DNA of 64,000 nucleotides from Desulfobacillus sp041396245 (GTDB taxonomy: Bacteria > Pseudomonadota > Gammaproteobacteria > Burkholderiales > Rhodocyclaceae). A model generated the notes under the pieces. It was given only the letters and a program-made list of their open reading frames with translations, did not search any database and was not told the origin of the DNA. Shown in pieces: positions 57,226 through 64,000 of this stretch (the stretch's first letter is position 1; every line of letters starts with the position of its first letter). The position numbers and the translations under genes are program-made. The DNA lies in assembly GCA_041396245.1 (NCBI GenBank), contig JAWKYW010000001.1, forward strand, positions 248,001 through 312,000. Direction: 5' to 3'.

Positions 57226-59054
57226 CCGGCCGGCGCGCCCTCGTCGCCCTGGCCGTGCTGGCCTCCTGCGGCGCGGCCCTGGCGCTTGGCCCGGCCGATG
57301 AGGGCCGCTCGGTCGGCATGTTCTGGCTTGCCGGACTGGGCGGCGCCGGCGTGCTCGGCGGCTGGCTGGCGTGGAACTCGATCAGTTCCAGCCGGCTGCG
57401 CGACCAGCTCAACCTGATCGAAACCGCCTTCCGCTGCGTGGACGCCGCCGCGGTCGGCCTCGACGATCGCGGCTGCATCTTCTTCGCCAATGCCGCCGCC
57501 GCCAGGCTGGCGGGCACCGGGCAGGCGGCGCTGACCGGGCGGGACTTCGGCGAGGCCTTCCCCCTGCGCAGCGCCGCCGACGGCTCGCCGGTCCTGCTCG
57601 AACAGCTGCAGGCCGCCTGCGGCGGCACCATGCCCGCGTTGCGCGCGGTGCTGCGGGACAGCGACGACGGCGAGCACGTGCTCGACATCACGAGCGCCTG
57701 CGACGACAACGGCGGCCGCCAGGTGACCTTCCTCGCCATGGAGGATGTTTCCGTTCCGCACGGCATTTCCCTCGAACTGTTCTGGCAGGCCAACCACGAT
57801 GCACTGACGGCCCTGGTGAACCGCCGCGGCTTCGAGGATCAATTGCGCCAGGCCCTTGCCCTCGGCGGCGGGCCGGACAAGCAGCACACCCTGCTGTTCA
57901 TCGACCTCGACCGCTTCAAGCTGATCAACGACAGCGGCGGCCATGCCGCCGGCGACGAGTTCCTGCGCCAGATCGCCGCGGTCCTGCGTGCCCGCGTGCG
58001 CACCAGCGACGTGCTGGCGCGCATGGGCGGCGACGAATTCGCCGTGCTGCTGCATGCCTGCCCGGTGGAGCAGGCGCTGCGCATCGCCAACGCCATCCGC
58101 ATGGACGTCTCGAATTTTCGCTTCGTCTGGCGCGAAAAGGTGTTCCATGTCGGCGCCAGCATCGGTCTGGTGGTGCTCTCCGATCCGGATGCCGGCGCGG
58201 AAGAAGTCATGGAGCAGGCCGACAGTGCCTGCTATGCGGCCAAGGAAGCCGGCCGCGACCAGATCCGCGTCTTCCACGCCACGGCGGCCAGTCACCGGCC
58301 GCGCGCCGACATGAACATCGTCGAGACCATCCACGACGCCATCGAGCGCAACGGCTTCCGCCTGTTCCGCCAGCGCATCGCCGGGCTCGACGAAGAGGCC
58401 GCCGGGACGCGGCATTTCGAACTGCTGCTGCGCCTGGTCGATCGCGACGGCAGGATCGTGCCGCCGATGGTCTTCATCCCCTCGGCCGAGCGCCACAACA
58501 TGATGCAGGCCATCGACCGCTGGGTGCTCGCCAACGCCCTGCCGGCCATCCGCCGCGAATGCGAGGCGGCGCCGGACCGCCTGCCGGTGTTCGACATCAA
58601 CCTCTCCGCCGAGAGCATCAACGACAGCCGCTTCCCGCAGTACGTGCGCGACCAGATCGCCCTGCACAAGGTGCCGGCCGCGGCCATCTGTTTCGAGATC
58701 ACCGAGACGCTGGCGGTGGCCAACCTGACCAAGGCGGCCGAGCTGATCCGCGAGCTGAAGGAACTGGGATTGCGCTTCGCGCTGGACGATTTCGGCGCCG
58801 GCATGTGTTCCTTCGCCTATCTTAAGCACCTGCCGGTGGACTACGTCAAGATCGACGGCGCCTTCGTGCGCGACATGTTCGCCGCGCCGATGAACCTCGA
58901 GGTGGTTTCAGCCATCAACAACATCGCCCACTCGCTCGGCATGAAGACCATCGCCGAATTCGTCGAGACCGAGGGGGCGCTCAACCGCCTGCGCGAGATG
59001 GGCGTGGATTACGCCCAGGGCCACGCCGTCGGCCGTCCGTTCTACTTCTCGTAG
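57222..59054 (+). CDS. Membrane PAS-GGDEF-EAL cyclic-di-GMP protein
   Basis: 610 residues. Two N-terminal hydrophobic segments (about 6-24 and 33-52), a PAS-like sensor (about 65-180), a GGDEF domain with intact GGDEF at about 268-272, and an EAL domain (from about 365). In the EAL half the usual EALLR is ELLLRL, but the metal and catalytic residues are present: INLSAES, EITET, DDFGAG, VKIDG, VETEG and QGHAVGRP. It could therefore both make and break c-di-GMP. It overlaps rmuC by ATGA. The stop TAG is provided by the following inverted repeat. Confidence 0.92.
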   Translation: MTGRRALVALAVLASCGAALALGPADEGRSVGMFWLAGLGGAGVLGGWLAWNSISSSRLRDQLNLIETAFRCVDAAAVGLDDRGCIFFANAAAARLAGTGQAALTGRDFGEAFPLRSAADGSPVLLEQLQAACGGTMPALRAVLRDSDDGEHVLDITSACDDNGGRQVTFLAMEDVSVPHGISLELFWQANHDALTALVNRRGFEDQLRQALALGGGPDKQHTLLFIDLDRFKLINDSGGHAAGDEFLRQIAAVLRARVRTSDVLARMGGDEFAVLLHACPVEQALRIANAIRMDVSNFRFVWREKVFHVGASIGLVVLSDPDAGAEEVMEQADSACYAAKEAGRDQIRVFHATAASHRPRADMNIVETIHDAIERNGFRLFRQRIAGLDEEAAGTRHFELLLRLVDRDGRIVPPMVFIPSAERHNMMQAIDRWVLANALPAIRRECEAAPDRLPVFDINLSAESINDSRFPQYVRDQIALHKVPAAAICFEITETLAVANLTKAAELIRELKELGLRFALDDFGAGMCSFAYLKHLPVDYVKIDGAFVRDMFAAPMNLEVVSAINNIAHSLGMKTIAEFVETEGALNRLREMGVDYAQGHAVGRPFYFS

Positions 59055-59118
59055 GTCGGGCTTCAGCCCGACATTGGCGATCAAACAACCTCGGCTGTCG
59101 GGCTGAAGCCCGACCTAC
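59051..59118. repeat. GGTCGG...CCGACC inverted repeat between convergent genes
   Basis: A left hairpin GGTCGGGCTTCAGCCCGAC and a right hairpin GTCGGGCTGAAGCCCGACC, with a spacer GCGATCAAACAACCTCG, close to that of 14430-14497. Its outer GTAGs give the TAG stop codons of the GGDEF-EAL gene (59052-59054) and moeA (59115-59117, minus). Confidence 0.87.
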
Positions 59119-60386
59119 ACCAGCCCCTCGAAGGGCTGCACCCCGACCATCTCGTCCGGCTCGACATTGCCGCGTTCGTGCTCGACGACGATGAGGCAGT
59201 TCGCCTCCGACATCGAGCGCAGCACGCCCGAGCCCTGCGCGCCGGTGGCACGCACCTTCCATTCACCGTTTTCGCTGAACAGAATGCCGCGCTGGAACTC
59301 GCTGCGGCCGGGGCGCTTCTTCAGCGGCGTCATGCAGGGCACGCGAAAGCGCGGCAGTGGCTCGACCGGATCGACGCCGGAGAGCTTCAGCAGGGCGTCG
59401 CGCACGAAGGCGTAGAAGGTCACCATCACCGCCACCGGGTTGCCGGGCAGGCCGAACAGCCAGGCCGAATTCGCGTCGTCGCCGATCCGGCCGAAGGCCA
59501 TCGGCCGGCCCGGACGCATGGCGATCTTCCAGAAGGCCACCTCGCCCAGCCGGGCCATCAGCGCGCGGATGAAATCCGCCTCGCCGACCGAGACGCCGCC
59601 GCTGGTGAGGATGGCGTCGGCCCGCGCCGCCTCGCGGAAGGCGGCTTCGAGCGCCGCCGGCTCGTCGCGCACCACGCCGAGGTCGACGATCTCGCAGCCG
59701 AGGCGCGCCAGCATGCCGTGGATCGTGTAGCGGTTGCTGTCGTACACCTCGCCCGCCTTGAGCGGGGTGCCGATCGAGGCGAGCTCGTCGCCGGTGGAGA
59801 AAAAGGCGACACGCAGCCGGCGCCGCACCGCCACTTCGCCCAGGCCGAGCGAGGCGACGAGTCCCAGTTCGGCCGGCCGCAACAGCTTGCCGGCGCGCAG
59901 GGCCGGCGTGCCGGCGCGCAGATCCTCGCCGGCGCGGCGCAGGTTCTGGCCCTGCCGCTGCCGCGGCGGGACGATGACGCGGTCGCCTTCGGCGCGCACC
60001 ACCTCCTGGACCACCACCGTGTCGGCGCCGGCGGGAATGACGCCGCCGGTCATGATGCGGACGCACTCGCCGGCGCCGAGGCTGCCCTCGAAGGCGCGTC
60101 CGGCGAAGGCGGTGCCGATGAGCCGCAACGGAGTCTCGCCGTCGGGGACGAGATCGGCGAAGCGCACGGCATAGCCGTCCATGGCCGAATTGTCATGGGC
60201 GGGCACGTTCAGCGGCGAGACCACGTCCTCGGCAAGGACGCGGCCGAGCGCCTCGCGCACGCCGATCCGCTCGATGCCCTCGACCGGCGACACCAGGTCG
60301 AGGATGAGTTGGCGGGCGCGTTCCGCGTCGAGCGATTCCGGCTCGTAGCCGTCGGCACGGGAGAGGGTTTGCAGGATCGAGGTCAT
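59115..60386 (-). CDS. moeA: Molybdopterin molybdenumtransferase MoeA
   Basis: 423 residues. PAHDNSAMDGYAVRFADL (about 62-79), the MPT-binding core FFSTGDEL, VYDSNRY, SGGVSVGEADFI and the C-terminal domain ending with VGVQPFEGL are standard. It inserts molybdate into molybdopterin. It overlaps mobA upstream by 4 bases. The stop is within the inverted repeat at 59051-59118. Confidence 0.96.
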   Translation of the reverse strand: MTSILQTLSRADGYEPESLDAERARQLILDLVSPVEGIERIGVREALGRVLAEDVVSPLNVPAHDNSAMDGYAVRFADLVPDGETPLRLIGTAFAGRAFEGSLGAGECVRIMTGGVIPAGADTVVVQEVVRAEGDRVIVPPRQRQGQNLRRAGEDLRAGTPALRAGKLLRPAELGLVASLGLGEVAVRRRLRVAFFSTGDELASIGTPLKAGEVYDSNRYTIHGMLARLGCEIVDLGVVRDEPAALEAAFREAARADAILTSGGVSVGEADFIRALMARLGEVAFWKIAMRPGRPMAFGRIGDDANSAWLFGLPGNPVAVMVTFYAFVRDALLKLSGVDPVEPLPRFRVPCMTPLKKRPGRSEFQRGILFSENGEWKVRATGAQGSGVLRSMSEANCLIVVEHERGNVEPDEMVGVQPFEGLV

Positions 60387-60961
60387 GTTTCGAGTTGGTT
60401 CAATTCGTCCAGCGTGTTGATGTTGGCGAAGGCGCCCTCGTCGGGGAAGGCCACCTCGACCACCTTCAGCGCCGCGTACCAGGCGTCGACCTTGCGGCCG
60501 CCCGCTCCGAGAAACCCGGTGAGGCCATCCAGCACCTCGCGCCGCACCAGGGAGAATACCGGATGCGGCTGCGTTCCGGTTCTGGCCACGGCCAGGTCGG
60601 CGCCGGCGGCTTCGAGCCCGCCGCGCAGGCGCGCCACCAGGTCCTCCGGCAGAAAGGGCGAATCGCAGGGGGCAGTGACCAGCAGCGGCGTCTCGCAGGC
60701 GGTGAGGCCGGCGTGCAGGCCGGCCAGTGGCCCGGCGAAACCCTGCACGCGGTCCGGCACCACCGGATGGCCGAAGGCGGCATAGGCCTCCAGGTTCTGG
60801 TTGGCATTGATGAGCAGGGCATCCACCTGCGGCGCCAGGCGTTCGATCGACCAGGCAACCATCGGCCTGCCGCGGAAGGGCTGCAGGCCCTTGTCGCGCC
60901 CGCCCATGCGGCGGCCGAGTCCGCCGGCGAGGATGAGTCCGGTTATGCTTTCTTCAGGCAT
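60383..60961 (-). CDS. mobA: Molybdenum cofactor guanylyltransferase MobA
   Basis: 192 residues. N-terminal LILAGGLGRRMGGRDKGL is the GTP-binding signature, with NANQNLEAY, APCDSPFLP (metal-binding Asp) and VDAWYAAL. It links GMP to molybdenum cofactor, the form used by formate dehydrogenases and nitrate reductases. The start at 60961 has GAGG nine bases upstream; the ATG at 60976 is an alternative that lacks a site. It forms a minus-strand block with moeA, fdhD and moaA. Confidence 0.93.
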   Translation of the reverse strand: MPEESITGLILAGGLGRRMGGRDKGLQPFRGRPMVAWSIERLAPQVDALLINANQNLEAYAAFGHPVVPDRVQGFAGPLAGLHAGLTACETPLLVTAPCDSPFLPEDLVARLRGGLEAAGADLAVARTGTQPHPVFSLVRREVLDGLTGFLGAGGRKVDAWYAALKVVEVAFPDEGAFANINTLDELNQLET

Positions 60962-60980
60962 AGGAAAAAACCTCATTTAT

Positions 60981-61077
60981 CACAGAGGGCACAGAGGTAC
61001 AGAGGACACAGAGAAAAGCAAAAGCTTTTCATTGGGACGATTCTCTCTGTGTCCTCTGTGTCTCTGTGCCCTCTGTG
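60981..61077. repeat. Long CACAGAGG inverted repeat
   Basis: Arms of 34 bp (60981-61014 and 61044-61077) pair with only two mismatches; the units are CACAGAGG and its complement CCTCTGTG. The loop contains AAAAGCTTTT. It separates fdhD from mobA, and the last codons of fdhD are read through the right arm. It belongs to the same type as 6719-6797. Confidence 0.8.
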
Positions 61078-61895
61078 TTGAAAGCGGTTTGCCTAATAAA
61101 TCGTTCGGCACCGGTGAACAGCAGGTAGTGCCTGCCCTGGGCGCGGCCGATCATGGTCATGCCGACGCGCCGCGCCAGGTCGTAGCCCATCTGCGTCAGG
61201 CCCGAGCGCGAGACAAGGAAGGGGATGCCCATCTGTGCCGTCTTGATGACCATCTCGGAGGTGAGCCGGCCGGTGGTGTAGAAGATCTTGTCGTCGCCGT
61301 CGAGGCCATCCAGCCACATCCGGCCTGCGATGGCGTCCACTGCATTGTGGCGGCCGATGTCCTCGACGAACATCAGGACCTCCGTGCCGCGCGCCAGGGC
61401 GCAGCCGTGCACGGCGCCGGCCTGCTTGTAGATCGACTCGTGGTGGCGCACCGCATCGAGCAGGCCATGGAGGGTGGCTTCGCCGAGGCGCGCCCCGGCC
61501 GGCAGCGAGACCTTGTCGATGTCCGCCATCAGGTCGCCGAACATCGTGCCCTGGCCGCAGCCGGTGGTGACGGTGCGTTTTTCCATGCGCGCGTCGAGAT
61601 CCCCGGCGGAGCGGGTGGTGGTGACGGCCACCGAGTCCGTCTCCCAGTCGACCTGTACGGCGGCGATGTCCTCCAGGCGCGCGACCAGGCGCTGGTTGCG
61701 CAGGTAGCCGATGGCCAGCGCCTCCGGCGCGCCGCCGAGCGTCATCAGGGTGACGATCTCGCGCTTGTCGAGGTACAGCGTCAGGGGGTGTTCGCCGGCG
61801 ATCTGCGTCGGCACCGTCTCGCCGCGTTCGTTGAGGGCGGCGATGGTGACGGTGGCCGGGCGGGCGGCGCTGGTCAGGACAGGATGATAAGGCAT
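61029..61895 (-). CDS. fdhD: Formate dehydrogenase accessory sulfurtransferase FdhD
   Basis: 288 residues. TLMTLGGAPEALAIGYLRNQRL, TTGCGQGTMFGDL (the conserved sulfur-carrying Cys; only one of the two cysteines of the E. coli CxxC is present), FVEDIGRHNAVDAIAG and TGRLTSEMVIKTAQMGIPFLVSRSG are the family blocks. It moves sulfur to the molybdenum site of formate dehydrogenase. The last 17 or so residues (NTEGTETQRTQRESSQ) are encoded by the long inverted repeat, not by conserved FdhD sequence. Confidence 0.94.
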   Translation of the reverse strand: MPYHPVLTSAARPATVTIAALNERGETVPTQIAGEHPLTLYLDKREIVTLMTLGGAPEALAIGYLRNQRLVARLEDIAAVQVDWETDSVAVTTTRSAGDLDARMEKRTVTTGCGQGTMFGDLMADIDKVSLPAGARLGEATLHGLLDAVRHHESIYKQAGAVHGCALARGTEVLMFVEDIGRHNAVDAIAGRMWLDGLDGDDKIFYTTGRLTSEMVIKTAQMGIPFLVSRSGLTQMGYDLARRVGMTMIGRAQGRHYLLFTGAERFIRQTAFNTEGTETQRTQRESSQ

Positions 61896-61904
61896 GTGTG
61901 CATG

Positions 61905-61985
61905 GTAGGTCGGGCTTCAGCCCGATGACCGAAGGAAATCCCTGCGGGACGGCATCGGCCGGCGTCGGCCTGAAGGCCGACCTAC
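61905..61985. repeat. GGTCGG inverted repeat, CCGAAGGAAAT subfamily
   Basis: A left hairpin GGTCGGGCTTCAGCCCGA, a spacer beginning TGACCGAAGGAAATCCC and a right hairpin GTCGGCCTGAAGGCCGACC. It lies between fdhD and moaA (same strand), a few bases downstream of the moaA stop. Confidence 0.85.
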
Positions 61986-61988
61986 GGA

Positions 61989-63068
61989 TCAGCCCCCCGT
62001 CATCGACATGAAGCGGACGACCTTCGGGTCCTGCATCTGTTCGGTGAATTCGTGCCCCTTTGGCTTGATGCCCATGGCGTCGACGATGGCCTGGCGCAGC
62101 GGCGCATCGTCGCCGGGGTGGGCGCGCAGCACCGGCATCAGGGCCAGGGCGTCGTTCTGGCCTAGGCAGGGATAGAGCTCGCCCTTGCAGGTGATGCGCA
62201 CGCGGTTGCAGCTGTCGCAAAAATTGTGCGAGTGGGGCGAGATGAAGCCGATTTTCGTCCGCGTGCCGGGGATGCGCCAGTAGCGCGCCGGCCCGCCGGT
62301 GGTCTCGGCCGAGCCGACCAGCTCGAAGTGCGGGCGCAGCAGCGCCAGCGCCTCGTCCGAGCCGAAGTAGGTATCGGCGCGGGAACGGTCGATCGGGCCG
62401 AGCGGCATTTCCTCGATGAAGGAGAGGTCGATCCCCTTGGCCACGGCGAAGCGCGCCAGATCGACGAACTCGTCGTCGTTCACGCCGCGCATCATCACCG
62501 TGTTGAGCTTGATGCCCTCGAAGCCGGCGGCGATGGCGGCATCGAGTCCGCGCAGCACCTTGGCGAGTTCGCCGACGCGGGTGATGGCCTTGAAGCGGTC
62601 GGCGCGCAAGGTATCGAGGCTGATGTTCACGCGTTTCACGCCCGCCTTGCGCATTTCGGCGGCGTAGCGCTCGAGCTGGGAGCCGTTGGTGGTGACCACC
62701 AGTTCCTTCAGGCCTTCCAGGCGGGCGGCCTCGCGCATCAGCCAGAGGGCGTTGCGCCGCACCAGCGGCTCGCCGCCGGTGATGCGCACCTTGGTCACGC
62801 CCATGGCGACGAACGTGCGGATGACACGCAGGCATTCCTCCAGGCTCAGCAGGTGGTCGCGCGGCAGGAATTCCATTTCCTCTGCCATGCAGTAAAAGCA
62901 GCGGAAGTCGCAGCGGTCGGTGATCGACAGGCGGATGTAGGTGATGTGGCGGCCGTACTTGTCCACCAGCGTGCCGGGCGCGTGGCTGGATGTGGCCGGC
63001 GTCGTCGTCGGCACGAACTGCTCGAGGCCGGACGGAACCGGTTCGGGATTCAGGGATTCGTTGCGCAT
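61989..63068 (-). CDS. moaA: GTP 3',8-cyclase MoaA
   Basis: A 359-residue radical SAM enzyme. N-terminal 4Fe-4S ligands Cys53, Cys57, Cys60 (CDFRCFYC), SAM-binding TGGEPLVR, and a C-terminal cluster site CDSCNRVRITC. It ends in the conserved Gly-Gly. It starts molybdenum cofactor synthesis from GTP. The start at 63068 follows CAGGACA; a 30-codon longer reading is not conserved. About 30 residues precede the core (rich in Pro, Thr, Ser), more than usual. Confidence 0.95.
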   Translation of the reverse strand: MRNESLNPEPVPSGLEQFVPTTTPATSSHAPGTLVDKYGRHITYIRLSITDRCDFRCFYCMAEEMEFLPRDHLLSLEECLRVIRTFVAMGVTKVRITGGEPLVRRNALWLMREAARLEGLKELVVTTNGSQLERYAAEMRKAGVKRVNISLDTLRADRFKAITRVGELAKVLRGLDAAIAAGFEGIKLNTVMMRGVNDDEFVDLARFAVAKGIDLSFIEEMPLGPIDRSRADTYFGSDEALALLRPHFELVGSAETTGGPARYWRIPGTRTKIGFISPHSHNFCDSCNRVRITCKGELYPCLGQNDALALMPVLRAHPGDDAPLRQAIVDAMGIKPKGHEFTEQMQDPKVVRFMSMTGG

Positions 63069-63152
63069 GGTTGTCCTGCTGCGTATGGGCTTCGTATCGC
63101 CGAGAGCCGGGTTTTGCTTTAATGTTCCAACTTTCCTGCATTTCGAGCCGAC

Positions 63153-63602
63153 ATGCAAGTCTTTGGATCAATGACGAAACCCTTCTCCCTGCAGGGATTG
63201 CGCCATTTCCGCGGCGGGCTGGCCTGCGCCGGTGCGCTACTGCTGTCGGCTTGCGCCGGCGAGCGACTCGTCGCCGAGGCCTGGCTGGCGCCGGTGCCGG
63301 GCGGCAGCGCAACCGGACGCGCCATCTTCGCCTCCCGGGACGGCGGCCTTGCCCTCACCGCCCATGTCGCCGGCCTGGCGCCCGGCGTGCACAGCCTGGG
63401 CCTGGGCAGCCCGGGCGACTGCGACGCGATCGGGGCGGCTGCTTCGCGCGAACTGGCGCGCGCCGAGACCGATGCCTGGGGCAACGCCGGGTTCAGCGCC
63501 GTCCTGCGGGGGCTGACTTTCGCGGAGATCGTCGGCCGGCCCGTCGCCGTCCATGCCGCGACGCGGGTGCGGCTGGCCTGCGGAGTGGCCGTCAGGCGCT
63601 AG
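63153..63602 (+). CDS. SodC-fold lipoprotein lacking the copper/zinc ligands
   Basis: 149 residues with a lipoprotein signal (LLLSA-Cys34). The mature part follows Cu/Zn superoxide dismutase: GSATGRAIFASRDGGLALTA, VAGLAPGVHSLGL, SPGDC and GRPVAVHAATRVRLACGVAV. The two cysteines that form the SodC disulfide are kept (Cys90, Cys143). The copper ligands in HGFHIHE are replaced by HSLGLGS, the whole zinc loop is missing, and only the His134 equivalent remains. It is therefore unlikely to be a dismutase. It may bind another ligand or metal, or be structural. An alternative ATG at 63171 also leaves the signal intact. Confidence 0.72.
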   Translation: MQVFGSMTKPFSLQGLRHFRGGLACAGALLLSACAGERLVAEAWLAPVPGGSATGRAIFASRDGGLALTAHVAGLAPGVHSLGLGSPGDCDAIGAAASRELARAETDAWGNAGFSAVLRGLTFAEIVGRPVAVHAATRVRLACGVAVRR

Positions 63603-63611
63603 GTAGGGCAC

Positions 63612-64000
63612 TCAGTCCCCGGCCGGTGCGGGCCGGCTGAAGCTGACGAAGTTCGGCGCGATCGGCATGGCATGGTCGACGCGCATCTTCAGCTCATAGG
63701 GCAGTCCGAAGTCCTGTTTTTCCTTCAGCGCGATGCGCTGCGGCGCGCAGGTGCTGCCGGGCTCGGTCTGCTGCACCGTGTCGCCGATGGGCGAGCCGCC
63801 GCCCGGCCTGGCCCACAACAGCCCCAGCACGCCCTTCGGAACGGCGACCGGCAGAACCACTTCCGTTTCGCTCCAGGCGGGCTCGAACGGCTCGACGGTG
63901 GCTGCCGGCGCGTGCACCGTCCAGGTCGAGCGGCGTTCCGTGCCTGAAGCATCCTTCCAGTAAACCTGCAACGTCGGGACGGGTCGCTCGGCCGGCCAGA
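63612..64000 (-). CDS. Conserved hypothetical protein (partial, runs off the right edge)
   Basis: The C-terminal 129 residues of a minus-strand gene that begins beyond the window. The visible part reads PVPTLQVYWKDASGTERRS, then VEPFEPAWSETEVVLPVAVPKG and FVSFSRPAPAGD. It looks like beta-rich periplasmic or extracytoplasmic sequence with one cysteine (TCAPQ). I do not recognise it. The TTG at 63971 could be read as a start, but the frame is open up to the edge, so it is better treated as truncated. Confidence 0.6.
   Translation of the reverse strand, partial: WPAERPVPTLQVYWKDASGTERRSTWTVHAPAATVEPFEPAWSETEVVLPVAVPKGVLGLLWARPGGGSPIGDTVQQTEPGSTCAPQRIALKEKQDFGLPYELKMRVDHAMPIAPNFVSFSRPAPAGD

Overview
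This is a contiguous, high-GC chromosomal window from a betaproteobacterium. The best guess is the order Rhodocyclales or a close relative. The guess rests on the gene orders (smc-zipA-ligA, tsaB-rimI-uracil-DNA glycosylase), on polyhydroxyalkanoate (PHA) granule proteins, and on the many short GGTCGGSYTTCARSCCGAC inverted repeats between genes; no rRNA or tRNA gene is present to confirm it. Coding density is very high and many genes overlap by ATGA. Nothing phage- or plasmid-like was seen, and the only mobile element is one decayed IS110-family copy.

Left part (1-14.8 kb): neutral-lipid and alcohol metabolism. A three-gene set (aldehyde dehydrogenase, small Tat protein, GMC oxidoreductase) matches the long-chain alcohol oxidation system LaoB-LaoC-LaoA of Pseudomonas in content and order. 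It is followed by a membrane-anchored alpha/beta hydrolase, a 661-residue two-domain fatty acyl-CoA/aldehyde reductase of the Marinobacter type, a phasin, a patatin-like lipase, a TetR regulator, a TPR protein, a wax ester synthase/diacylglycerol acyltransferase, a divergent acyl-CoA-binding protein and a second PHA-granule protein. Together they could make, bind, coat, hydrolyse and re-oxidise wax esters or storage lipid. This is the most interesting system in the window, and its assignment is by family and context only.

Middle (14.8-38 kb): housekeeping. It holds metY, a macrodomain protein, two peroxiredoxins (counting the one at 6.2 kb), slyD, mutS, a Crp/Fnr regulator, queF, then smc-zipA-ligA-galU-hpt, typA, a thioinosine phosphorylase and def. 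The smc-zipA junction is broken: the first 167 bp of zipA occur twice, flanking about 1.45 kb that contains a heavily frameshifted IS110 transposase.

Right part (38-64 kb): a PerM-like permease, ompR-envZ, two small basic secreted proteins divergent from ompR, a DUF1800/DUF1501 pair (DUF1800 with a one-base frameshift), a KTSC protein with a remnant paralogue, tsaB-rimI-UDG-CDF transporter, lplT, LysR-alr-radA-permease, rmuC and a GGDEF-EAL protein. A molybdenum cofactor/formate dehydrogenase maturation block (moeA, mobA, fdhD, moaA) follows, then a SodC-fold lipoprotein without its metal ligands.

Three features cut across the window. One is a dispersed inverted repeat whose internal TAG is used as the stop codon by both neighbouring genes at three loci. 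The second is an 11-base word (GGACTGACTTT) found five times where far less than one is expected. The third is a set of genes whose -10 box sits so close to the start codon that leaderless transcripts are likely.
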